A DNA stretch of 64,000 nucleotides. Origin: Erwinia_E haradaeae_G. Lineage in GTDB: Bacteria; Pseudomonadota; Gammaproteobacteria; Enterobacterales; Enterobacteriaceae. The stretch is from NCBI RefSeq assembly GCF_900698955.1, contig NZ_LR217720.1, forward strand, positions 310,001 to 374,000, in the 5' to 3' direction. Both the position numbers and the translations under genes were made by a program. Positions 9,582 through 18,178 of the stretch are shown here, in pieces. The stretch's first letter is position 1, and each line of letters starts with the position of its first letter. The notes under the pieces are model-generated. The model did not search any database. It was not told where the DNA came from and saw only the letters and a list, made by a program, of their open reading frames with translations.

Positions 9582-10934
9582 ATGCTAAGTTTTTTCTGGA
9601 GTTTGTTATTTTTTATTTTGGCATTAGTCGTTTTAATTTCTGTACATGAATTTGGGCACTTTTTGGTGGCACGTTGGTGTGGGGTGCAAGTAGAAAGATT
9701 TTCAATTGGGTTTGGTAAGGTACTATGGCGTCGTATAGATAAAAAAGGTACTGAATATGTGCTCGCTTTAATTCCAATAGGTGGCTATGTTAAAATGCTA
9801 GATAATCGCGTAGAGACTGTGTCTAGTATGCGATCCCACCAAACTTTCAATAATAAAAGTATTTGGCAACGTGCAGCTATTGTTATAGCAGGACCCCTTG
9901 CTAATTTTATTTTTGCCTTATTTGCTTACTGGGTGGTCTTTGTTATTGGAGTACCAGGGGTTCGCCCAGTGATTGCAAGTATCATAGAAGGTTCGCCCGT
10001 AGCAGAAGCAGGTGTTTCTCCAGGTATGGAACTAAGGTCTATTAATGGTATAGAGACGCCTGATTGGGATGCTGTGTATGCAGTGTTATCAGAAACAACT
10101 TGTGATCAAGTGATTGATATAAAAGTGGCTCCCTTGCATAGTACAGAAATTAGTCACAAAATCATTCATATGCATGAGAATAATTGCAATATAATAGATG
10201 AACGGGATCCTGTACTATCTTTAGGCATTCAACCAACTTTACCATCAAGTTCATTAGTATTAGCCGCGGTGCAGAAATACTCTGCAGGTAGTCGTGCTGG
10301 TTTACAGGTTGGTGATATAATCATTACGGCTAGCGGTCGGCTACAGAAAGATTGGTATAGTTTTAATGCGATAGTGCGTCAAAATCCAGGAATACCCATT
10401 CCATTAGAAGTAGAGCGGGAAGGCCGAAAGATAACATGTATACTAATACCCGAAATGGATCCGTATCATAATACTCAAGGGTTTGCCGGTATAGCGCCGC
10501 GTGTTATATCATTGCCTAATGAATATCGAATATTGCGCCAATATGGTATATTCGATGCTTTTGGTAAAGCTAGTATGCAAACATGGAAGATTATCAATCT
10601 TACGACAAGTATGTTAAAAACTATGATGACTGGGGGGGTGACGCTCCATAATATTTCTGGACCTATTTCGATTGCAAAGGGTGCAGGAAAGTCAGCAGAA
10701 TATGGATTAATCTATTATATGATGTTTCTTGCGCTTATTAGCATTAATCTTGGAATCATGAATCTCTTGCCATTACCAGTATTAGATGGCGGGCATCTCC
10801 TGTTTCTGTTCATTGAAAAAATCATAGGAAGACCTGTGTCTGAGGTCATTTATCAGCTGAGTTACAGTGTCAGTTTAATTATTCTAATGTTGTTGACCGG
10901 ACTAGCGTTTTTTAATGATCTTTCGCATTTCTAA
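9582..10934 (+). CDS. rseP: site-2 intramembrane zinc protease RseP
   Basis: Inner-membrane metalloprotease that cleaves transmembrane segments, including anti-sigma factor RseA and leftover signal peptides. It has 450 residues, the same length as E. coli. The zinc motif HEFGH is at residues 22-26 in the first membrane span. Two PDZ regions follow, and the second zinc motif LPVLDGGHLL is near the C-terminus. Its last bases lie 46 bases before bamA. No rpoE or rseA is in this window, so the signal-peptide role may now be the main one (inference). Confidence 0.96.
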   Translation: MLSFFWSLLFFILALVVLISVHEFGHFLVARWCGVQVERFSIGFGKVLWRRIDKKGTEYVLALIPIGGYVKMLDNRVETVSSMRSHQTFNNKSIWQRAAIVIAGPLANFIFALFAYWVVFVIGVPGVRPVIASIIEGSPVAEAGVSPGMELRSINGIETPDWDAVYAVLSETTCDQVIDIKVAPLHSTEISHKIIHMHENNCNIIDERDPVLSLGIQPTLPSSSLVLAAVQKYSAGSRAGLQVGDIIITASGRLQKDWYSFNAIVRQNPGIPIPLEVEREGRKITCILIPEMDPYHNTQGFAGIAPRVISLPNEYRILRQYGIFDAFGKASMQTWKIINLTTSMLKTMMTGGVTLHNISGPISIAKGAGKSAEYGLIYYMMFLALISINLGIMNLLPLPVLDGGHLLFLFIEKIIGRPVSEVIYQLSYSVSLIILMLLTGLAFFNDLSHF

Positions 10935-10980
10935 TCATGTTATGATCTGCGAAGCAAGCCTAGCTACATGTATCATAAGG

Positions 10981-13398
10981 ATGGCGATGAAAAATTTTCT
11001 CATAGCATCTCTGCTTTTTAGCAGCGCTACTGTATATGGTGCAGATAGCTTCATAGTAAATAAGATTTATTTTGAAGGACTTCAGCGAGTTTCTATTGCA
11101 TCTGCATTACATAGTATTCCGGTGCGAATTTCAGGAGTCGTTTCTAATGAAGATATTAGAAAGATCATCCCTGCACTTTTTGCAACCGGAAATTTTGATG
11201 ATGTGCACCTGATTCGTGATGGTAGTACGTTGCTTGTGCGACTAAAAGAACGTCCCATTATTTCTAGTATTACTTTTACCGGAAATAAAATAATGAAAGA
11301 GGAGGTATTAAAGAAGCATTTATCTTCCTACGGGGTGTATGTTGGTGGTGTGCTTAATCGTGCTACTATTAGACTGATTGAGCAAGGATTAGGAGATTTT
11401 TATGAAAGTATCGGTCATTATCACGCAAGTGTAAAAGTTTTTTTCACCTCACTACCAGGTAACCGTGTGGATTTAAAGTTTATTTTTGCTGAGGGTGTTT
11501 CTACATATATTGAAAAGATTAACGTGGTAGGAAATAAAGCATTTACTTTAGATCATTTAATTTCTCTTTTACAACTGCGTGACAAGAATACAGATTTTTG
11601 GTCGAAAATATTACACCATGATCAATATCAAACAGAAAAATTAAATTCCGATTTAGAAGTGTTACAGAATTTCTACCTGGATCATGGTTATGCACGTTTT
11701 AACATTGATTCGACTCAAGTTAGCTTAACACCAGATAAAAAAGGTATGTATATTACTATTAATATTACAGAAGGCTCTCAGTATAAAGTGTCTGATGTGT
11801 CAATTGACGGTAATGTAAAGATAAAATCAGTGGAGCTAGACAAGATAATAGAAAAACAGTGTGACTCTTTGTATAATAGAGAGAACAGTCTGCATATAGA
11901 GAATTTAATTAAAAAGATATTAGGAAATCAAGGATACATATATCCGCAAATTCAGAGTAAGTTAGTTTTTGATGATGTGACAAAAAGAGTAAAATTGATT
12001 CTGAATGTTAATTCAGGACACCGGTATCATGTACATGAAATACGATTTGAAGGTAATCATGTATCTAAAGATGCCGTTCTTCGTCGTGAAATACGACAAA
12101 TTGAAGGAACATGGTTAGTTGGTGATTTAGTGGAACAAGGTACAGAGCATTTATCTCGTCTGGGGTACTTTAATTCAGTTACTCAACGTATACAACGTCT
12201 CCCTGGTTCGGTAGATCAAGTAGATGTGATTTATACAGTCCAGGAACGTAATACTGGAACAATTAACTTAGGCGTAGGGTATGGTACTGAAAATGGTGTA
12301 AACTTTCAGGTTGGTCTTACTCAGGAGAATTGGTTAGGGACTGGTAATTCTCTTGGTATCAATGGTACAAAAAACGATTCAATGACTTACGCAGAAATCT
12401 CACTGATTGACCCTTATTTTACAACATTTGGTGTTAGTCTTGGTGGTAGGTTGATGTATAATGATTTTAAGGTTAACAATTCTGATCTTGCAGATTATGC
12501 TAACAAGCATTATGGTTTAGATAGTACCTTAGGTTTTCCATTAAGTGAAACTAATACTGTGAATATTGGGTTAGGTTATTTGCACCACAGCCTTTCTAAT
12601 ATGACACCACAAGTATCTATGTGGAGATACTTGCACTCTTATGGAGAAAATCCATCTTTATCATCTAATGAAGAATTTTCCACAGATGACATCACTGTGA
12701 ATTATGGATGGACATACAACACATTAGATCGTGGCTTTTTCCCAACTATGGGTCATCACGTAAATCTGAGTGGGAAAATAACCGTTCCTGGCTTAAAAAA
12801 TAATTTTTATAGAGTCATGATTCAAGCAAGACAATACTTACCGCTTAATTCAAAATGCACGTGGATTCTATTAGGTCGTGGTCGTTTTGGTTACGGAGAT
12901 GGTTTTGGTAATAAAGAATTACCATTCTATGAAAATTTTTATGCTGGTGGTTTAAGTACAGTACGTGGTTTGCGATCCAACACTATTGGTCCTAAGGCTG
13001 TATATTATAAAAATGGATCGTCTAAGTGTTCTATGAGTCATCCGTATAGCACTTGCCAATCCAATGATGCTGTAGGAGGAAATGCTATCGCTATTGTAAG
13101 CGCTGAATTAATTACACCAACACCATTCTTGAGTGACAAATATACAAATTTAATGCGTACTTCTTTATTTGTTGATGCAGGTGTATTATGGGATACACAT
13201 TGGGAACATTCTCAAGAAATGAGCATATCTCATATTCCAGATTATCGTAAACATAATAAGATTCGTATATCAGCTGGATTGGCATTACAGTGGATGTCAC
13301 CAATTGGACCGTTAGTATTTTCTTATGCACAACCTATTCATCCTATCGATGGAGATAAATCAGAACCGTTCCAGTTTTATATAGGGAAGACTTGGTAA
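10981..13398 (+). CDS. bamA: outer-membrane protein assembly factor BamA
   Basis: Core of the BAM complex, which folds beta-barrels into the outer membrane. It has 805 residues against 810 in E. coli. A signal peptide (MAMKNFLIASLLFSSATVYGA) is followed by POTRA repeats and a C-terminal barrel ending in QFYIGKTW. The start at 10981 is chosen because it reproduces the E. coli signal peptide; upstream in-frame codons overlap rseP. The loop-6 motif that is VRGF in E. coli reads VRGL here. It is followed by skp, its periplasmic chaperone partner. Confidence 0.97.
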   Translation: MAMKNFLIASLLFSSATVYGADSFIVNKIYFEGLQRVSIASALHSIPVRISGVVSNEDIRKIIPALFATGNFDDVHLIRDGSTLLVRLKERPIISSITFTGNKIMKEEVLKKHLSSYGVYVGGVLNRATIRLIEQGLGDFYESIGHYHASVKVFFTSLPGNRVDLKFIFAEGVSTYIEKINVVGNKAFTLDHLISLLQLRDKNTDFWSKILHHDQYQTEKLNSDLEVLQNFYLDHGYARFNIDSTQVSLTPDKKGMYITINITEGSQYKVSDVSIDGNVKIKSVELDKIIEKQCDSLYNRENSLHIENLIKKILGNQGYIYPQIQSKLVFDDVTKRVKLILNVNSGHRYHVHEIRFEGNHVSKDAVLRREIRQIEGTWLVGDLVEQGTEHLSRLGYFNSVTQRIQRLPGSVDQVDVIYTVQERNTGTINLGVGYGTENGVNFQVGLTQENWLGTGNSLGINGTKNDSMTYAEISLIDPYFTTFGVSLGGRLMYNDFKVNNSDLADYANKHYGLDSTLGFPLSETNTVNIGLGYLHHSLSNMTPQVSMWRYLHSYGENPSLSSNEEFSTDDITVNYGWTYNTLDRGFFPTMGHHVNLSGKITVPGLKNNFYRVMIQARQYLPLNSKCTWILLGRGRFGYGDGFGNKELPFYENFYAGGLSTVRGLRSNTIGPKAVYYKNGSSKCSMSHPYSTCQSNDAVGGNAIAIVSAELITPTPFLSDKYTNLMRTSLFVDAGVLWDTHWEHSQEMSISHIPDYRKHNKIRISAGLALQWMSPIGPLVFSYAQPIHPIDGDKSEPFQFYIGKTW

Positions 13399-13533
13399 TA
13401 TGTGCTTGTGCGCAAGGTTAAAAAATGAGGTGGATCTACATGAGTGGAACAGGCTGTATGTAATATACGATAGAGTAAAATGTCAGTATCCGTGTGATTA
13501 TATTGCCAGTTAAAAGAGTAAAGGAGCTGGATA

Positions 13534-14031
13534 GTGAAGAAGGTCTTATATGCTGTAACTCTAGGCTGTGCATTAATAGTTTCTATATCTGCTCAAGCCG
13601 CTAATAAAATTGCAGTAGTAAATGTTGTGGATATCTTCCAACAATTACCAGAGTTTGTAACAGTTACACAAACATTAGAAAATGAGTTTAGAGATCGCAC
13701 AAATACTTTACAAAGTATGGAGCGCGAGCTAAAAACTCAAATCCAGCATCTGCAACGTGACAGATTAACCATGAAGGAGAGTGAGCAGCTTCGTATGGAA
13801 AAAGATATTCTGCAACAGCGTGAAGAATTTAATACTAAAGCACGGATTTTTGAACAAGATAATCGTCGGCGTCAGATAGAAGAGCGTAATAAAATTTTAC
13901 ACAAAATTCAAAATGCTGTGCAGAAAGTTGCTAATCTTCAAGGTTACGATTTAGTCATCGATCAAAGTGCAATTGCTTATTGTACTAAATCCAAAGACAT
14001 CACCGCCGATGTTTTAAAGCAGGTTAAATAA
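13534..14031 (+). CDS. skp: periplasmic chaperone Skp (OmpH)
   Basis: Trimeric periplasmic chaperone that holds unfolded outer-membrane proteins for BamA. It has 165 residues against 161 in E. coli. A signal peptide ends at AQAA, followed by the KIAVVNVVDIFQQ beta-core, a long charged coiled-coil arm (about residues 50-120) and the C-terminal ITADVLKQVK. The start is GTG with an AAGGAG site 7 bases upstream. lpxD begins only 3 bases after the stop, so the two genes are probably translated together. Confidence 0.95.
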   Translation: MKKVLYAVTLGCALIVSISAQAANKIAVVNVVDIFQQLPEFVTVTQTLENEFRDRTNTLQSMERELKTQIQHLQRDRLTMKESEQLRMEKDILQQREEFNTKARIFEQDNRRRQIEERNKILHKIQNAVQKVANLQGYDLVIDQSAIAYCTKSKDITADVLKQVK

Positions 14032-14034
14032 CTT

Positions 14035-15063
14035 ATGCTTTCAATTCGACTAGCTGATTTAGCCCAGCAGTTGGATGCGGAATTATATGGCGACGGAGAT
14101 ATAAATATCTCCGGTATTGCATCTATGCGATCCGCAAGAAAAGGTCAGATAACCTTCCTTTCAGATAGAAAATACCGTAAGAATCTTGTGGATTGTCAAG
14201 CTTCAGCTGTAGTTTTAACACCATCTGATCGTGAGTTTTATCATGGTTCTGTATTGGTGGTCAGTAATCCTTATCTAATATATGCTCGTATAGCACAATT
14301 ACTAGATACCACACCGGAGCCAGCTACAGATATTTCTCCTAGTGCCGTGATTAACGCGACAGCCTGTGTTGGGAAAAATGTGGCCATTGGTGCTAATACA
14401 GTTATTGAGTCTGATGTGGTATTGGGTGATCATGTTGTAATTGGTGCAGGTTGTTTTATTGGTAAGAATGCTCACATTGGGGATGGTAGTCGTCTGTGGG
14501 CGAATGTGTCTATTTATCATGAAGTGGAAATTGGTTGTAATTGTCTCATTCAATCTGGAGCCGTCATTGGTAGCGATGGATTTGGTTATGCTAATGCTCG
14601 TGGCCATTGGGTAAAAATTCCTCAGCTTGGTACGGTTATTATTGGAAATGATGTAGAGATTGGTGCCTGCACTACTATTGACCGTGGCTCTCTTGATGAT
14701 ACTCAAATTGGTAATGATGTTGTTATAGATAATCAATGCCAAATTGCACATAATGTCGTCATTGGAAATAATACTGCAGTGGCTGGTGGTGTAATTATGG
14801 CTGGAAGCTTAAAAATTGGTCGCTATTGTATGATTGGTGGTGCAAGCGTAATTAATGGTCATATAGAAATTTGTGATAAAGTCATTGTAACCGGGATGGG
14901 AATGGTGATGCGGTCCATCACTGAACCTGGCGTATATTCATCCGGGATTCCAGTCCAACCTAATAAAATCTGGCGTAAAACCGCTGCTTTAGTAATGAAT
15001 ATTGATAATATTAGGACACGTTTGAAAAAGCTTGAATTTGAAGTTACGAATCTTAAAAAATAA
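14035..15063 (+). CDS. lpxD: UDP-3-O-(3-hydroxymyristoyl)glucosamine N-acyltransferase
   Basis: Third step of lipid A synthesis, adding the N-linked hydroxyacyl chain. It has 342 residues against 341 in E. coli. An N-terminal uridine-binding domain is followed by a left-handed beta-helix of hexapeptide repeats; the catalytic His239 lies in CQIAHNVVIG. It is followed after 126 bases by fabZ and then lpxA and lpxB, the standard cluster. Confidence 0.97.
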   Translation: MLSIRLADLAQQLDAELYGDGDINISGIASMRSARKGQITFLSDRKYRKNLVDCQASAVVLTPSDREFYHGSVLVVSNPYLIYARIAQLLDTTPEPATDISPSAVINATACVGKNVAIGANTVIESDVVLGDHVVIGAGCFIGKNAHIGDGSRLWANVSIYHEVEIGCNCLIQSGAVIGSDGFGYANARGHWVKIPQLGTVIIGNDVEIGACTTIDRGSLDDTQIGNDVVIDNQCQIAHNVVIGNNTAVAGGVIMAGSLKIGRYCMIGGASVINGHIEICDKVIVTGMGMVMRSITEPGVYSSGIPVQPNKIWRKTAALVMNIDNIRTRLKKLEFEVTNLKK

Positions 15064-15189
15064 GGATGGCACTATTCTATCTATCTGGAATGGATGAGAT
15101 ATAACATGTAAAAATGAGCACAGCAAAGAATAGAGATTGTGATAGGTCGTATTACTAAAGCTATTAGCTTTTAGGACGGGAAGAGTATT

Positions 15190-15645
15190 TTGACTACTAA
15201 CACTCATACTCTAAAAATTGAAGAGATTATTGAACTTTTACCACATCGCTATCCATTTCTTTTAGTGGATAGAGTGATTGCATTCGAAGAAAATAAATAT
15301 CTCAGGGCAGTAAAAAATGTGTCAGCAAATGAACCATTTTTTCAAGGTCATTTTCCTGAAAAGCTCATCTTTCCAGGGGTGTTGATTTTAGAAGCGATGG
15401 CTCAGGCTACTGGAATCCTTGCGTTTAAAAGTGTTGGTAAATTAGAGCCAGGTGAACTTTATTATTTTGCAGGTATCGATGAAGCGCGTTTTAAGCGTCC
15501 AGTAGTACCTGGTGATCAAATGATCATGGAAGTACATTTTGAAAAAACTCGTCGTGGATTGACGCGCTTCAAGGGTGGCGCTACCGTTGATGGTAAAATT
15601 GTCTGTGAAGCAACAATGCTGTGTGCCCGCAGCCGGGAGGTTTAA
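15190..15645 (+). CDS. fabZ: 3-hydroxyacyl-ACP dehydratase FabZ
   Basis: Dehydrates beta-hydroxyacyl-ACP in fatty-acid elongation and competes with lpxA and lpxD for the same hydroxyacyl-ACP. It has 151 residues as in E. coli and is nearly identical in sequence. The catalytic pair His54 (QGHFPEK) and Glu68 (ILEAMAQ) is present. The start is TTG, the same unusual start as in E. coli, after a GGACGGGAAG ribosome site. lpxA starts 3 bases after its stop. Confidence 0.97.
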   Translation: MTTNTHTLKIEEIIELLPHRYPFLLVDRVIAFEENKYLRAVKNVSANEPFFQGHFPEKLIFPGVLILEAMAQATGILAFKSVGKLEPGELYYFAGIDEARFKRPVVPGDQMIMEVHFEKTRRGLTRFKGGATVDGKIVCEATMLCARSREV

Positions 15646-15648
15646 CTT

Positions 15649-16437
15649 TTGATCGATACTACAGCCGTTATTCACCCTAGTTCAATTATTGAAAAAGGTG
15701 CTGTGATTGGCGCTGGTGTTCGGATTGATCCGTTTTGTGTTATTGGCGCTAACGTTAGAATTGGAGCAGGCACGGTTCTGAAATCACATGTTGTAGTTCA
15801 TGGTCATACTGCTATTGGACAAAATAATACTCTTTGGCCATTTGCTTCAGTTGGGGACGTTAATCAAGATCGGAAATATGCCGGTGAGCCTACGCGCGTG
15901 GAGATTGGTGATCGTAATCATATACGTGAAAGTGTGACGATTCATCGTGGGACCATACAAGCTTCTGGAATCACCCGTATTGGTGATGATAATTTATTAA
16001 TGGTTAACGCACATATTGCTCACGATTGTGTAGTTGGAAGTAACTGCATTTTGTCTAATAATGCTACATTAGCTGGACATGTGCGTGTGGATGATTTTGC
16101 AATTATTGGGGGGATGACAGCGGTTCATCAATTTTGCATTATTGGTTCGTATGTTATGGTAGGTGGATGTTCTGGTGTCGCTCAGGATGTGCCACCCTAT
16201 ATTATAGCACAAGGTAATCATGCAAGACCGTTTGGAATTAACATGGTAGGCTTACAACGACATGGGTTTAGCAAGGAGGCCGTAAATGCCATTCGTTCTG
16301 CTTACAAGATGCTATATCGTAGTGGAAAAACACTTGATAAGGTTAAGCCTGAGATTGCCAGTATTGCTAGTGCTCACCCAGAAGTTCAACCATTTTATGA
16401 TTTTTTTGCTCGCTCGACCAGAGGCCTAATTCGTTAA
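15649..16437 (+). CDS. lpxA: UDP-N-acetylglucosamine O-acyltransferase
   Basis: First step of lipid A synthesis. It has 262 residues as in E. coli. It is a hexapeptide-repeat beta-helix followed by a helical C-terminus ending in FARSTRGLIR. The catalytic His125 and neighbouring His122 lie in NAHIAHDC. The start is TTG, tightly coupled to the fabZ stop, and lpxB follows after 3 bases. The deacetylase gene lpxC is not in this window. Confidence 0.97.
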   Translation: MIDTTAVIHPSSIIEKGAVIGAGVRIDPFCVIGANVRIGAGTVLKSHVVVHGHTAIGQNNTLWPFASVGDVNQDRKYAGEPTRVEIGDRNHIRESVTIHRGTIQASGITRIGDDNLLMVNAHIAHDCVVGSNCILSNNATLAGHVRVDDFAIIGGMTAVHQFCIIGSYVMVGGCSGVAQDVPPYIIAQGNHARPFGINMVGLQRHGFSKEAVNAIRSAYKMLYRSGKTLDKVKPEIASIASAHPEVQPFYDFFARSTRGLIR

Positions 16438-16440
16438 CTG

Positions 16441-17586
16441 ATGTCTCCATTTTCTTTAACCATTGCTCTTGTTGCAGGAGAGCCCTCCGGGGATATACTT
16501 GGAGCTGGACTGATCCGTGCATTGAAAGAAATACATCCTCATACTTCTTTTGTTGGGATAGCTGGACCGTTGATGAAATCAGAGGGATGTATAGCATGGT
16601 ATGATATGAATGAGTTATCTGTGATGGGCATTTTTGAGGTGCTTGGAAGCTTAAGACGCCTTTGGTACATTCGTCACACCCTTTTACGTCGCTTAATACT
16701 TTTAAAGCCGGATGTGTTTATTGGCATTGATGCCCCAGATTTTAATCTAACATTAGAGCGATATCTAAAAAGTTACGGTATTCGTACTATTCATTATGTT
16801 AGTCCATCATTGTGGGCATGGCGGCAGCGTCGTATATTTAAAATCGCTCGTTCTGCTGAACTTATCTTGGTGTTGTTTCCATTTGAAAAAGCTTTCTATG
16901 ATCGTTTTAATGTTGCTTGTCGGTTTATCGGACATACATTAGCGGATGAAATGCCATTAATGCCGGATAAATTGTCTGCACGTCACGAGTTAGGCATTAA
17001 GCCGGAAGCTTTGTGTTTAGCTTTATTACCGGGTAGTCGTAGCACTGAAGTACAGACATTAAGTCAAGGTTTCTTAAAAACCGCACTGGTTTTACGAGAA
17101 AAACACCCACAATTAGAAATTCTTGTACCGTTAGTAAACCCGCAGCGTCGAGTACAATTTGAAGCAATCAAGGCTTTAGTATCGCCAAATTTACCTATGC
17201 GTTTGTTAGATGGACAATCGCATAAGGTGATGCAAGCTAGCGACGCTTCTTTATTAGCTTCTGGTACAGCCACATTAGAATGTATGCTGGCAAAATGTCC
17301 CATGGTCGTCGCGTATCGTATGACAGCTATTACTTTTTGGGTTGCACAACGATTAGTCAAAACAGATTATATATCTTTACCTAATATACTAGCAGGCGGT
17401 GCTGTAGTGCCAGAGTTCTTACAAGACGAATGTCACCCATTAAAACTAGCAATGGCACTAGAACCTTTTTTAAGAAAAGAATACTCTTCTTCGTTATTGC
17501 ATACAACCTTTTTGGACTTACATCAGAAAATTCGCCGGAATGCAAACAAGCAGGCTGCAGAGGCAGTACTAGAGCTGTGCACATGA
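16441..17586 (+). CDS. lpxB: lipid A disaccharide synthase
   Basis: Glycosyltransferase (GT19) that joins UDP-2,3-diacylglucosamine and lipid X. It has 381 residues against 382 in E. coli. Family motifs include AGEPSGDILGAGL at the N-terminus, GIDAPDFNL, SPSLWAWR, LLPGSRSTEV and the C-terminal SLPNILAGGAVVPEFLQ. Its TGA overlaps an ATG in the ATGA arrangement that once started rnhB, which is now broken. Confidence 0.97.
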   Translation: MSPFSLTIALVAGEPSGDILGAGLIRALKEIHPHTSFVGIAGPLMKSEGCIAWYDMNELSVMGIFEVLGSLRRLWYIRHTLLRRLILLKPDVFIGIDAPDFNLTLERYLKSYGIRTIHYVSPSLWAWRQRRIFKIARSAELILVLFPFEKAFYDRFNVACRFIGHTLADEMPLMPDKLSARHELGIKPEALCLALLPGSRSTEVQTLSQGFLKTALVLREKHPQLEILVPLVNPQRRVQFEAIKALVSPNLPMRLLDGQSHKVMQASDASLLASGTATLECMLAKCPMVVAYRMTAITFWVAQRLVKTDYISLPNILAGGAVVPEFLQDECHPLKLAMALEPFLRKEYSSSLLHTTFLDLHQKIRRNANKQAAEAVLELCT

Positions 17587-18178
17587 TATATTTCGTCTAT
17601 ACTATATTATCCATAGTATAGAGTTAACACTTTTGGCGCTATGCTACATTCGTGCATATGTATTTTATTATATGATAATGCTTATAACATTTTTTAGTAT
17701 GATGGTATTCTGAAATTATATACAAGAACATTGCGGTATCATATTCGGATCATCCTTCTAGCGTTGAGGTCAACTGGCCTTATTTTTAGAGGGATGACAC
17801 TATCATTCACGATCTTTGTCAGAATCATTATAGCTAAAGATTTGATCCTTCATAAGAGCTGCTCATTATTCTTGTACTATTGCATGTATATCTTTAATTG
17901 AGATGAGTTATGGCGAGCTCAGTGTAGGTTTATGTCTAACATGGGAGCCTTTGTCGATAAAAATCTTTGATATGTATCGCTGGTCCATATGATAGTCAGT
18001 ATAACTGACGCAATAATCATGCACCGTACATTACGATTATTAAAATGGTGTAATGCTATATTTTCGATGTATTATTCTAATTTTTCTCTATCATGTTAGT
18101 ATCTCATTTTATGCTAATATTTTCAAAATTATTGCAGCATCGATATTACCCCTTCCTCAAGATTACATAGGAATTACG
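17583..18178 (+). pseudogene. rnhB: decayed ribonuclease HII
   Basis: The lpxB-dnaE gap (592 bases beyond the lpxB stop) is the size of an rnhB gene. At its exact left edge, overlapping the lpxB stop, a frame reads MIYFVYTILSIV, then stop, then RVN. This lines up without gaps with the E. coli RNase HII start MIEFVYPHTQLVAGVD. After the in-frame TAG at 17619 the resemblance is soon lost, and frames are broken through to dnaE. The length fit, the start position and the six identical positions before the stop make this a confident remnant. The family function is removal of ribonucleotides from DNA. Confidence 0.7.

Noticed and set aside
17430..17621. 63-codon open frame across the lpxB end
   Set aside because: It is a shadow of lpxB that runs into the rnhB remnant; only the last 13 codons are meaningful and are reported as the pseudogene.
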